This document shows positions 34,227 through 46,914 of a stretch of DNA of 64,000 nucleotides, one piece after another. The stretch is from Amphiura filiformis (Eukaryota > Echinodermata > Ophiuroidea > Amphilepidida > Amphiuridae): the NCBI RefSeq assembly GCF_039555335.1, contig NC_092631.1, positions 6,150,481 to 6,214,480 on the forward strand, written 5' to 3'. The notes beneath the pieces are model-generated. The model was not told the DNA's origin, ran no database searches, and worked only from the letters and a program-made list of their open reading frames with translations. Positions within the stretch are counted from its first letter, which is position 1. Every line of letters begins with the position of its first letter. Both the position numbers and the translations under genes were made by a program.

Positions 34227-36200
34227 TTATCCTTGGGTTTCATCTTCTTCTTCTCCTCCTCCATCAAACACATCATTCTGACAAGGCTAGCGCTAAAACT
34301 ACTAGGGCCCCAGGGCCCATATGTGGTACACTTTTGGGCCCTACCCCGCAGATGTGCCTTTTGCACATCTCGGCCCCAGAGGTCAAAGGTCATGGGCCCC
34401 AGGGGCCCAAATGTAAAAACACAAACCATGCCGTTTCTCATCAGATGAAGCAGCCTCAGGGCCCTGAGTTGGTACACTGATAGCCCTAGGGGTACTCTAT
34501 AAATACAAGTATACATGAGCCCCATATGTTATATATTATGGGCCCCAGGGCCCCAAATGTTAAAAATATGGGGCAACAGATTGACAAGCCTAGCACTAAA
34601 GCTACAAGGGCACTAGGGCCCATATGTTGCACATATATAAGCCCTAAATTGTAGATGTGCCTTTTGCCCATTTTGGCCCCAGATGTACAAGGCTAGAGGC
34701 CCCAGGGGCCCAAATGTTAAAACAAAGGGCCGGCCGTTTCTCAGCAAATTACGTAGCTACAGGGCTCAGATTTGGTACACAGGTTTTCAGAATTATATTG
34801 TCATATGTACATATGTACCCCATATGTCACATAATATGGGCCCCTGGGCCCCAAACGCTAAAACATAGGGCTGGTCGTTACTCTGTAAATAAAGCAGCTT
34901 TAGGGCTCAGAGTTAGTACACAGATTGCACCTGAAAATCACATTGTTATGTGAGCCCCATATATTACATTATATGGGCCCCAGGGCCCCAAACGCTAAAA
35001 CATAGGGCCGGCCGTTACTCAGTAAATAAAGCAGCTACAGTGTCCAGCTTGAGTCTACTGATAGCACTAGAGAATTAAACTTCAACATATGTCCATGGGC
35101 CTCATAAGTCAAATATTATGGGCCCCATGGCCCCAAATGTTAAAACAAAGGGCCGGCCGTATCTCATCAAATAAAGCAGCGTCCGGGCTAAGAATTTGGG
35201 CACCTGAGATTTATATTGACTAAACAGACTAAACAGACATATCCGTATTATAATTATTAATATAATAATTGGAAATACCAGTGTGAAGCGTTAAGGCTGT
35301 TCCAGTTAAATTACATACCCATTGGCTGTTCTATTTAATTTACATACTCCCTCTGAAATGATCCCAAAATAGGCTGTTCCGTTTAATTTACATACTCCCT
35401 CTTAAATGGCTGTTCCATTTAATTTACATACTCCCTCTGGAATAGTTTTCCCCTAATCATATTGCATAGCCTCACTGTGAATAAGAGAGACTGACAACAG
35501 CAATCTATGGAGAGACTTGGCAGGGGACTTTTTACAAGTTCTTTACTTTAAGTGCTACGAGAGTGCAACCTGCATTAAATTAAAGCTTGTGACTTGGACT
35601 TTCAATTTTTACACATTTTCCACCCAATTGGGCGACTTTTTACAGTTTCTATATTTTAAGTCCTCAGCAATTTGTACACAGATAGCACCTGAGAATTATA
35701 TTGTTACTAACACCCACGCACGCACCCATCCACCCCACACACGTAGGACTAAACAGACAGATCGTATTATATCACAATTGGAAATACCAGCGTGAAGCGT
35801 TAAGGCTGTTCCAGTTAAATTACATACCCATTGGCTGTTCCATTTAATTTACATACTCCCTCTGAAATGGCTCCCAAAAAAGCTGTTCCGTTTAATTTAC
35901 ATACTCCCTCTGAAATGGCTGTTCCATTTAATTTACACACTACCTGAGTAAGAGAGACTGACAACAGCAACCTATGGAGAGTAAGAGAGACGACTCCCCT
36001 GGAGGGGACTTTTACAAATTCTTTATTTTAAGTGCTACGACAGTGCAACCTGCATTCAATTAAAGCTTGTGACTTGGACTGTCACTTTTACACATAAAAT
36101 TTCTTTATTTTAAGTCCTCAGCAAAAAAGGACTGTAAGTTTGGGTACACCGATAACATGCGGGTATAGCCGTATTTGTGTACAAATATATAGCCTTCTAG
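34227..36200 (-). mobile_element. Array unit 6 (type A, inverted, doubled 5' module)
   Basis: Read on the minus strand from CTAG at 36200, joined to host TAATTGGAA. Two A-module copies (about 36200-35700 and 35665-35220) resemble units 1 and 10. Four monomers, three diverged monomers, a GGAGGAGAAG tract and the non-hairpin end CCCAAGGATAA join directly to CTAG of unit 5 at 34226. Confidence 0.84.
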
Positions 36201-36892
36201 TTCCAATTACCATCATATATCTATTATAATACGGATCTGTCTGTTTAGTCCTACGTGTGTAAGGTGGTTGGGTGGATGTTAGTAACAATATAATTCTCAG
36301 GTGCTATCTGTGTACAAATTCGCCCAATTGGGCAGAAAATGTGTAAAAAGTGAAAGTCCAAGTCACAAGCTTTAATTAAAAGTAGGTTGCACTGTCGTAG
36401 CACTTAAAATAAAGAAATTGCAAAAGTCCCTCTCATGGGAGTCGTCTCTCTTACTCTCCATAGGTTGCTGTTGTCAGTATCTCTTACTCACAGTGAGGCT
36501 ATGCAATATGATTAGGGAAAACTATTCCAGAGGGAGTATGTTAATTAAATGGAACAGCCATTTCAGAGGGAGTATGTAAATTAAACGGAACAGCCTTTTT
36601 TGGGCCATTTCAGAGGGAGTATGTGAATTAAATGGAACAGCCAATGGGTAGGTAATTTAAATGGAACAGCCTTAACGCTTCACGCTGGTATTTCCTATTA
36701 TGATATAATACGATAGTTCTACGTGTATGGGGTGGATGGGTGTGTGGGTGTTAGTAACAATATACTTCTTATGGGAAAGCTATTCCAGAGGGAGTATGTA
36801 AATTAAATGGAACAACCATTTCAGAGGGAGTATGTAAATTAAATGGAACAGCCAATGGGTATGTAACTTAACGTTGATGTCATCTATATTAT

Positions 36893-37482
36893 AATTGAAT
36901 ACCTGAGTGGAAGAAGGGCCCAACTCCATCAAAACTGTTTTTGAGATATTAAGAAAAAACTTATATTTTGAAAAGTTTTATAGACAGAATGTTTTCATCT
37001 TCAGGGAACCTTCAATACATGATCCTACAATATTACATACATTCGAAATTATATGTGATGTTTCCATGGCAACGGTACAGGTCTTAATACGAGCTGGAGT
37101 TGGGCCCTTCTTCCACTAATATACTGTAAGTACCAGTTCCTTAAGCAAATGTGTTATAAATAACTACAGAAATCCATTAATTGCACAAGTAGAAGCATGT
37201 AATATGCTAGCAAGAAAGTTTATTGTCGTGAAAAGCAGATTTCATGGATGAACAAAATTTCTCTTTAACCCAATATTTGTGGAAGAAGGGCCCAACTCCA
37301 TGGAGTTGGGCCTTTCTTCCATGAAACCATGATTAAGTGTACATGGAAGACTATTTAGAGAGTGGATTTTGGCTCATCTTTCACACACAAGGAAGAACAG
37401 TCTGCTGGCGATAAAATGATGGGTCTAACTCATTTTTGTGAAAAATTGGAGTTGGGCCCTTCTTCCACTCAGGTATTCAATT
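36893..37482. mobile_element. 590-bp foldback element, copy inside array unit 4
   Basis: A near-identical copy of the element in CCDC43 intron 4 (13337-13930), with the same AATTGAATACCTGAGTGG ends and internal GGGCCCAACTC palindrome. It lies in the A module of unit 4. The flanks do not show a clear target duplication. Confidence 0.87.
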
Positions 37483-38740
37483 ACACTATTCTCTGTGGAT
37501 CTGTTTAGTCCTACGTGTATGGGGTGGGTGTTAGTAACAATATAATTCTCAGGTGCAATCTGTGTACAAACTCTGAGCCCTGAAGCTGCTTTATTTGATG
37601 AGAAACAACCGGCCCTTTGTTTTAACATTTGGGACCCTGGTGGGGCCCAAAGTATTTGATTTATGAGGCTCATGAACATATATTGAAGTATAATTCTCAG
37701 GTGCTCTCAGTAGACTCAAGCTGGGCACTGTAGCTGGTTTATTTACTGAGTAATGGCCTGGCCCTATATTTTAGCGTTTGGGGCCCTGGGGCCCATATTA
37801 TGTGACATATGGGGCTCATATGTACATATAACAATATAATTCTCAGCTGCAATCTGTGTACAAACTCTAAGCCCTGAAGCTGCTTTTATTTGATGAGAAA
37901 CGGCCGGCCCTTTGTTTTAACATTTGGGCCCTGGGGCCCATAATATTTGACTTATGGGGCTCATGTACATATGTTGAAGTATAATTTTCAAGTGCTATCA
38001 GTAAACTCAAGCTGGGCATCGTAGCTGCTTTATTCACTGAGTAACGGCCGGCCCTATGTTTTAGCGTTTGGGGCCCTGGGGCCCATATTATGTGACATAT
38101 GAAGGTTATATATACATATGACAATATAATAATAAAGACCTATCTGTGTACCAAATCTGAACCCTGTAGCTACTTTATTTGCTGAGAAACGGCCGGCCCT
38201 TTGTTTTAACATTTGGGCCCCTGGGGCCCCTAGCCTTGTAAATCTGGGGCCAAAATGGGCAAAAGGCACATCTACAACTTAGGGCCCATACATATGCCAT
38301 ATATGAGCCCCAGTGATCTTGTACTTTTAGAGCTAGGCTTGTCAATCTGTTGCACCATATTTTAACATTTGGGCCCCTGGGGCCCATAATATATAACATA
38401 TGGGGCTCTTGTATATTTGTAAATATAGAGTACCCCTAGGGCTATCACTGGACCAACTCAGGGCCCTGAGGCTGCTTCATTTGATGAGAAACGGCGTGCT
38501 TTGTATTTTCACATTTGGGCCCCTGGGGCCCGTGACCTTTGACCTCTGGGGCCAAGATGGGCAAAAGGCACTTCCACGGGGTAGGGCCCATAAGTGTACC
38601 ACATATGGGCCCTGGGGCCCTTGTAGTTTTAGCGCTAGCCTTGACAGAATGATGTGTTTGATAGGAGAAGGAGGAGGAGGAGGAGGAGATGAAACCACAG
38701 AATGGCAATATACCTGTTCATGCTTCGCATGCGGGTATAA

Positions 38741-40399
38741 CTAGAAGGCTATATATTTGTACACAAATACGGCTATACCCGCATGTTATCGGTGTACCCA
38801 AACTTACAGTCCTTATTTGCTGAGGACTTAAAATAAACAAATTGTAAAAACTCGCCCAATTGTTCAGAAAATGTGTAAAAAGTGAAAGCCCAAGTCACAA
38901 GCTTTAATTGAATGTAGGTTGCACTGTCGTAGCACGTACAATAAAAAATTGTAAAAAGTCCCCTCGAGGGGAGTCGTCTCTCTAGGGGAAAACTGTTCCG
39001 GAAGGAGTATGTAATTTAAATGGAACAGCTATTTCAGAGGGAGTATGTAAATTAAACGGAACAGCCTATTCTGGGGCCATTTCAGAGGGAGTATGTAAAT
39101 TAAATGGAACAGCCAATGGGTATGTAATTTAACTGGAACAGCCTTAACGCTTCACGCTGGTATTTCCAATTACCATCATATAATATTATAATACGGATCT
39201 GTCTTACGTGTTTGGGGTGGGTGGGTGTATGTTAGTAACAATATAATTCTCAGGTGCTATCTGTGTACAAATTCTGAGCCCGGAAGCTGCTTTATTTGAT
39301 GAGAAACGGTTGGCCATTTGTTTTAACATTTGGGGCCCTGGGGCCCATAATATTTGACTTCTGAGGCCCATGTACATATGTTAAAGTATAATTCTCTAGT
39401 GTTATCAGTAGACTCAAGCTGGGCGCTGTAGCTGCTTTATTTACTGAGTAATGGCCGGCCCTATGTTTTAGCGTTTGGGGCCCTGGGGCCCATATTATGT
39501 AATATGTGGGGCTCATATGTACATATAACAATGTAATTCTCAGGTGCAATCTGTGTACAAACTCTGAGCCCTAAAGCTGCTTTAATTGACGAGAAATGGC
39601 CGGCCCTTTGTTTTAACTTGTGGGGCCCTGGGGCCCATAATTTTTGACTTATGAGGCTCATGTATATATGTTTAAGTATAATTCTCTAGTTCTATCAGTA
39701 GACTCAAGCTGGGCATTGTAGCTGCTTTATTTACCGAGTAACGGCCAGCCCTATTTTTTAGCGTTTGGGGCCCTGGGGCCCATATTGTGTGACACATGGG
39801 GCTCATATATATATATAACAATATAATGCTTAAGACCTATTAGTGTACCAAATCTGAACCCTGTAGCTACTTTATTTGCTGAGAAACGGCCGGCCCTTTG
39901 TTTTAACATTTGGGCCTCTGGGGCCCCTAGCCTTGAACATCTAGGGCCAAAATGGGCAAAAGGCACATCTACAATTTAGGGCTTATACATGTGCCACATA
40001 TGAGCCCTAGTGCCATTATAGCTTTAGAGCTAGCCTTGTCAATCTGTTGCCCCTTATTTTTAACATTTGGGGCCCTGGGGCCCATAATATATAACATATG
40101 GGGCTCAAGTATACTTGTTTTTATAGAGTACCCCTGGGGCTATCAGTGTACCAACTCACGGCCCTGAGGCTGCTTCATCTGATGAGAAACGGCATGGTTT
40201 GTGTTTTTACATTTGGGCCTCTGGGGCCCGTGACCTTTGACCTCTGGGGCCGAGATGGGCAAAAGGCACATCTGCGGGGTAGGGCCCATAAGTGTACCAC
40301 ATATGGGCCCTGGGGCCTTTGTAGTTTTAGCGCTAGCCTTGTCAGAATGATGTGTGTGATGGAGGAGAAGGAGGAGAAGAAGATGAAACCCAAGGATAA
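38741..40399 (+). mobile_element. Array unit 7 (type A)
   Basis: The A module has a shortened middle (near 38970-39000). Five GGCCGGCC-type monomers (some mutated, for example GGTTGGCC near 39308) and three diverged monomers follow. A GGAGGAGAAGG tract and the non-hairpin end CCCAAGGATAA match the end of unit 6. Confidence 0.84.
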
Positions 40400-41553
40400 C
40401 TAGATGGCACAGTTGTGTTTGACCAAACACGAATATCTATGCCTGTGTTTCCCACCCTAACCCCCTTAACCCACCATGATACTCTTAATCCATCATGACA
40501 CCCCATATTCTAAAAGGGCTATCAGTATACCAAAAAAAAAAATTAAAATTAATTAATTAATTAAAAATCAAATAATAGCCCTTTAATTGCATTTGCTGTG
40601 TAAACGCTTGAGGGCGCTCCTCCTTAAATAATGCAACAAACACGTTCCATACAAAAAAAAATCAAAAAAAAAATTAATAAAAAAATCTGAATACCCCTTT
40701 AATCCCAAAACGGAGTGTCCCTTTAATGGCTGTTCCATCACCCTAACACCCACTGACACCCCATATTCTAAAAGGGCTATCAGTATACCAACAAAAAAAA
40801 ATTAATTAATTAATTAAAAATCAAATAATAGCCCTTTAATTGCATTTGCTGTGTAAACGCTTGAGGGCGCTCCTCCTTAAATAATGCAACAAACATGTTC
40901 CATACAAAAAAAAAATCAAAAAAAAAAAAATCAAAAATCTGAATACCCCTTTAATCCCAAAACGGAGTGTCCCTTTAATGGCTGTTCCATCACCCTATAC
41001 TGAAAACCTATCTGTGTACCAAATCTGAGCCCTGTAGCTACTTTATTTGCTGAGAAACGGCCGGCCCTTTGTTTTAACATTTGGGCCTCTGGGCCCCTAG
41101 CCTTAAAAATCTGGGGCCATAATTGGTAAAATGCATATCTACAAGTTCGGGCCCATACGTGTGCCACATATGAGCCCTAGTGCCCTTGTAGTTTCACAGC
41201 TAACCTTGTCAAACTGTTGCCCCTTTTTTAAACATTTGGGGCCCTGGGGCCCATAATATATGACATATGGGGCTCATGTATACATGTAAATATAGAGTAC
41301 TCCTGGGGCTATCAGTGCGCCAACTCAGGGCCCTGAGGCTGCTTTATTTGATGAGAAATGGCATGCTTTGTATTTTTACATTTTGGCCCCTGGGGCCCGT
41401 GACCTTTGACCTATGGGGCCGAAATGGGCAAAAGGCACATCTACGGGGTAGGGCCACTATGTGTGCCAAATATGAGCCCTGGGGCCCTTGTACTTTTGGA
41501 GATAGCCCTGTTAATATGAAGCGTGAGAAGGAGGAGAAGGAGAAGAAGAAGAA
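40400..41553 (+). mobile_element. Array unit 8 (type C)
   Basis: Starts CTAGATGGCACAGTTGTG with the palindrome GTGTTTGACCAAACAC, then TATCTATGCCTGTG. Two copies of a roughly 253-bp AT-rich repeat (TTCTAAAAGGGCTATCAG to GGCTGTTCCATCACCC) are followed by one GGCCGGCC monomer, three diverged monomers and a GGAGAAG tract. No hairpin. Confidence 0.85.
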
Positions 41554-43412
41554 CTAGAAGGCTATATATTTGTACACAAATACGGCTATACCCGCATGTA
41601 CCCAAACTTACAGTCCTTATTTGCTGAGGACTTAAAATAAAGAAATTGTAAAAAGTCGCCCAATTGGGCAGAAAATGTGTAAAAAGTGAAAGTCCAAGTC
41701 AGAAGCTTTAATTGAATGTAGGTTGCACTGTCGTAGCACTTAAAATAAAGAAATTGTAAAAAGTCCCCTCACAGGGGAGTCGTCTCTCTTATTCTCCATA
41801 GGGTGCTGTTGTCAGTCTCTCTTACTCACAGTGAGGCTATGCAATATGATTCAGGGCATACTCTTCCAGAGGGAGTATGTAAATTAAATGGAACAGCCAT
41901 TTCAGAGGGAGTATGTAAATTATACGGAACAGCCTTTTGGGGGCCATTTCAGAGGGAGTATGTAAATTAAATGGAACAGCCAATGGGTATGTAATTTAAC
42001 TGGAACAGCCTTAACGCTTCACGCTGGTATTTCCAATTATGATAATACGATCTGTCTGTTTAGTCCTACGTGTGTGAGGTGGATGGGCGTGTGGGTGTTA
42101 GTAACAATATACTTCTCAGGTGCTATCTGTGTACATATTCTGAGCCCGGAAGCTGCTTTCTTTGATGAGAAACGGCCGGCCCTTTGTTTTAACATTTGGG
42201 GCCCTGGGGCCCAATATATATGACTTATGGGGCTCATGTACATATGTTAAAGTATGATTCTCAAGTGCTATCAGTAGACTCAAGCTGGGCATTGTAGCTG
42301 CTTTATATACTGAGTAACGGCCGGCCCTATGTTTTAGCGTTTGGGGCCCTGGGGCCCATATTATGTGACATATGGGGATTATATATACATATGACAATAT
42401 AATACTAAAGACCTATCTGTGTACCAAATCTGAACCCTGTAGCTGCTTTATTTACTGAGTAATGGCTGGCCCTATGTTTTAGCATTTGGGGCCCTGGGGC
42501 CCATATTATGTGGTATATGGGGCTCATATGTACATATAACAATGAAATTCTCAGGTGCAATCTGTGTACAAACTCTGAGCCCTAAAGCTGCTTTAACTGA
42601 TGAGAAACGGCCGGCCCTTTGTTTTAACATGTGGGGCCCTGGGGCCCATATTTTTTTACTTATGAGGCTCTTGTACATATGTTGAAGTATAATTCTCAAG
42701 TGCTATCAGTAAACTCAAGCTGGGCATTGTAGCTGCTTTATTTACTGAGTAACGGCCGGCCCTATGTTTTAGCGTTTGGGGCCTTGGGGCCCATATTATG
42801 TGACATATGGGGGTTATACATACATTTGACAATACAATACTAAAGACCTACCTGTGTACCAAATCTGAACCCTGTAGCTACTTTATTTGCTGAGAAACGG
42901 CCGGCCCTTTGTTTTAACATTTTGGCCCCTGGGGCCCCTAGCCTTGTAAATCTGGGGCCAAAACGGGCAAAAGGCACATCTACCACTTAGGGCCCATACA
43001 TATGCCATGTATGAGCCCTAGTGATATTGTACTTTTAGAGCTAGGCTTGTCAATCTGTTGCACCATATTGTAACATTTGGGCCCCTGGGGCCCATAATAT
43101 ATAACATATGGGGCTCTTGTATATTTGTAAATATAGAGTGCCCCTAGGGCTATCAGTGTTCCAACTGAGGGCCCTGAGGCTGCTTCATTTGTTGAGAATC
43201 GGCGTGCTTTGTATTTTCACATTTGGGCCCCTGGGGCCGTGACCTTGACCTCTGGGGCCAAGATGGGCAAAAGGCACTTCTAGGGGTAGGGCCCATAAGT
43301 GTACCACATATGGGCCCCAGGGCCTTTGTAGTTTTAGCGCTAGCCTTGACAGAATGATGTGTTTGATGGAGAAGGAGAAGGAGGAGGAGAAGAAGAAGAA
43401 GAAGAAACCAAA
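41554..43412 (+). mobile_element. Array unit 9 (type A, near-identical to unit 2)
   Basis: Shares with unit 2 the CCGCATGTACCCAAAC start, the variant TTATACGGAACAGCC and the order of six monomers including GGCTGGCCC in the third. It ends in a GGAGAAG tract and AAACCAAA without the hairpin present in unit 2. Confidence 0.85.
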
Positions 43413-45489
43413 CTAGAAGGCTATATATTTGTACACAAATACGGCTATACCCGCATGTTATCGGTGTACCCAAACTTACAGTCCTTTTTTTTTTTTTTTT
43501 TAAAATAAAGAAATTGTATGTGTAAAAAGTGAAAGTCCAAGCCACAAGCTTTAATTGAATGTAGGTTGCACTGTCGTAGCACTTAAAATAAAGAAATTGT
43601 AAAAAGTCCCTCCCAGGGGAGTCGTCTCTCTTACTCTCCATAGGTTGCTGTTGTCAGTCTCTCTTACTCAGGTAGTATGTAAATTAAATGGAACAGCCAT
43701 TTCAGAGGGAGTATGTAAATTAAACGGAACAGCCTTTTTGGGGCCATTTCAGAGGGAGTATGTAAATTAAATAGAACAGCCAATGGGTATGTAATTTAAC
43801 TGGAACAGCCTTAACGCTTCACGCTGGTATTTCCAATTATGATATAATACGGTCTGTCTGTTTAGTCCTACGTGTGTGGGGTGGATGGGTGCGTGCGTGG
43901 GTGTTAGTAACAATATAATTCTCAGGTGCTATCTGTGTACAAATTGCTGAGGACTTAAAATATAGAAATTGTAAAAAGTCGCCCAATTGGGTGGAAAATG
44001 TGTAAAAATTGAAAGTCCAAGTCACAAGCTTTAATTTAATGCAGGTTGCACTCTCGTAGCACTTAAAATAAAGAACTTGTAAAAAGTCCCCTGCCAGGGG
44101 AGTTGTCTCTCCATAGATTGCTGTTGTCAGTCTCTCTTATTCACAGTGAGGCTATGCAATGTGATTAGGGAAAACTATTCCAGAGGGAGTATGTAAATTA
44201 AATGGAACAGCCATTTTAGAGGGAGTATGTAAATTAAACGGAACAGCCTATTTTGGGACCATTTCAGAGGGAGTATGTAAATTAAATAGAACAGCCAATG
44301 GGTATGTAATTTAACTGGAACAGCCTTAACGCTTCATGCTGGTATTTCCAATTATTATATTAATAAGTATAATACGGATATGTCTGTTTAGTCCTACGTG
44401 TGTAGGGTGTGGGGGGTATGTGCGTGTTACTGTGTACAAATTCTGCTTTATTTGATGAGAAACGGCCGGCCCTTTGTTTTAACATTTTTGGGGCCATGGG
44501 GCCCATAATATTTGACTTATGAGGCCCATGGACATATGTTGAAGTTTAATTCTCTAGTGCTATCAGTAGACTCAAGCTGGGCACTGTAGCTGCTTTATTT
44601 ACTGAGTAACGGCCGGCCCTATGTTTTAGCGTTTTGGGCCCTGGGGCCCATATAATGTAATATATGGGGCTCACATGTACATATAACAATGTGATTTTCA
44701 GGTGCAATCTGTGTACTAACTCTGAGCCCTAAAGCTGCTTTATTTACAGAGTAACGACCGGCCCTATGTTTTAGCGTTTGGGGCCCAGGGGCCCATATTA
44801 TGTGAGATATGGGGCACATATGTACATATGACAATATAATACTGAAAACCTATCTGTGTACCAAATGTGAGCCCTGTAGCTACTTTATTTGCTGAGAAAC
44901 GGCCGGCCCTTTGTTTTAACATTTGGGCCCCTGTGGCCTCTAGCCTTATACATCTGGGGCCAAAATGGGCAAAAGGCACATCTACAATTTAGGGCTTATA
45001 CATGTGCAACATATGAGCCCTAGTGCCCTTGTAGCTTTAGAGCTAGGCTTGTCAATCTGTTGCCCCATATTTTTAACATTTGGGGCCCTGGGGAATATAA
45101 TAATATATAACATATGGGGCTCATGTATACTTGTATTTATAGAGTACCCCTGGGGCTATCAGTGTACCAACTCACGGCCCTGAGGCTGCTTCATCTGATG
45201 AGAAACGGCATGGTTTGTGTTTTTACATTTGGGCCCCTGGGGCCCGTGACCTTTGACCTCTGGGGCCAAGATGGGCAAAAGGCACATCTACGGGGTAGGG
45301 CCCATTAGTGTACCACATATGGGTCCTGGGGCCCTTGTAGTTTTAGCGCTAGCCTTGACAGAATGATGTGTTTGATGGGAGGAGAAGGAGGAGGAGAAGG
45401 AGGAGATGGAGAAGAAACCACAGGATGGGAAGATACCCTGCATGCTATTGCATGCGGGTATAACTGCATGCTATTGCATGCGGGTATAA
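43413..45489 (+). mobile_element. Array unit 10 (type A, doubled 5' module, double hairpin)
   Basis: A 17-T run (43485-43501) replaces the usual TATTTGCTGAGGACTT. A second A-module copy starts at about 43943. Four monomers and three diverged monomers follow, then a GGAGGAG tract and two tandem GCATGCTATTGCATGCGGGT hairpins (45431-45489). Confidence 0.84.
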
Positions 45490-46914
45490 CTAGATGGCAC
45501 AGTTGTGTTTGACCAAACACGAATATCTATGCCTGTGTTTCCCACCCTAACCCCCTTAACCCACCATGACACTCTTAATCCATCATGACACCCCATATTC
45601 TAAAAGGGCTATCAGTATACCAACGAAAAAAATTGAAATAAATTAATTAATTAAAAATCAAATAATAGCCCTTTAATTGCATTTGCTGTGTAAACGCTTG
45701 AGGGCGCTCCTCCTTAAATAATGCAACAAACATGTTCCATACAAAAAAAAATTTAAAAAAAAAATCAAAAAATCTGAATACCCCTTTAATCCCAAAACGG
45801 AGTGTCCCTTTAATGGCTGTTCCATCACCCAAACACCCACTGACACCCCATATTCTAAAAGGGCTATCAGTATACCAACAAAAAAAAAATTAAAATTAAT
45901 TAATTAAAAATCAAATAATAGCCCTTTAATTGCATTTGCTGTGTAAACGCTTGAGGGCGCTCCTCCTTAAATAATGCAACAAACACGTTCCATACAAAAA
46001 AAAAATCAAAAAAAAAAAAAATCAAAAAATCTGAATCTGAATACCCCTTTAATCCCAAAACGGAGTGTCCTTTTAATGGCTGTTCCATCACCCTAACACC
46101 CACTGACACCCCATATTCTAAAAGGGCTATCAGTATACGAACAAAAATTTTTTTAATTAATTAATTAATTAAAAATCAAATAATAGCCCTTTCATTGCAT
46201 TTGCTGTGTAAACGCTTGAGGGCGCTCCTCCTTAAATAATGCAACAAACATGTTCCATACAAAAAAAAACCAAAAAAAAAAAATCAAAAAATCTGAATAC
46301 CCCTTTAATCCCAACACGGAGTGTCCCTTTAATGGCTGTTCCATCACCCTATACTGAAAACCTATCTGTGTACCAAATCTGAGCCCTGTAGCTACTTTAT
46401 TTGCTGAGAAACGGCCGGCCCTTTGTTTTAACATTTGGGCCTCTGGGCCCCTAGCCTTAAAAAAATCTGGGGCCATAATTGGTAAAATGCATATCTACAA
46501 GTTCGGGCCCATATGTGTGCAACATATGAGACCTAGTGACCTTGTAGTTTCACAGCTAACCTTGTCAAACTGTTGCCCCTTTTTTAACATTTGGGGCCCT
46601 GGGGCCCATAATATATGACATATGGGGCTCATGTATACATGTAAATATAGAGTACTCCTGGGGCTATCAGTGCACCAACTCAGGGCCCTGAGGCTGCTTT
46701 ATTTGATGAGAAGCGGCATGCTTTGTATTTTTACATTTGGGCCCCTGGGGCCCGTGACCTTTGACCTATGGGGCCAAAATGGGCAAAAGGCACATCTACG
46801 GGGTAGGGCCACTAAGTGTGCCAAATATGAGCCCTGGGGCCCTTGTAGTTTTGGAGATAGCCCTGTCAATATGAAGCGTGAGGAGGAGAAGAAGAAGGAA
46901 AAGGAGAAGACTAA
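45490..46914 (+). mobile_element. Array unit 11 (type C, three internal repeats)
   Basis: The C module carries three copies of the roughly 255-bp AT-rich repeat (starting near 45591, 45845 and 46108), then one GGCCGGCC monomer, three diverged monomers and a GGAGAAGAAG tract. No hairpin. Confidence 0.85.

Larger units (their letters stand above)
31247..38740 (+). mobile_element. Array unit 4 (type A, host of nested insertions)
   Basis: The unit is split into 31247-31899 and 36201-38740 by the inverted dimer, and again at 36893-37482 by a foldback element. Its A module contains partial repeats (31680, 36320, 36780). The minisatellite (37560-38240) has five monomers, then three diverged monomers, a GGAGGAGGA tract (38663-38691) and a hairpin at about 38710-38738. 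Confidence 0.82.
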
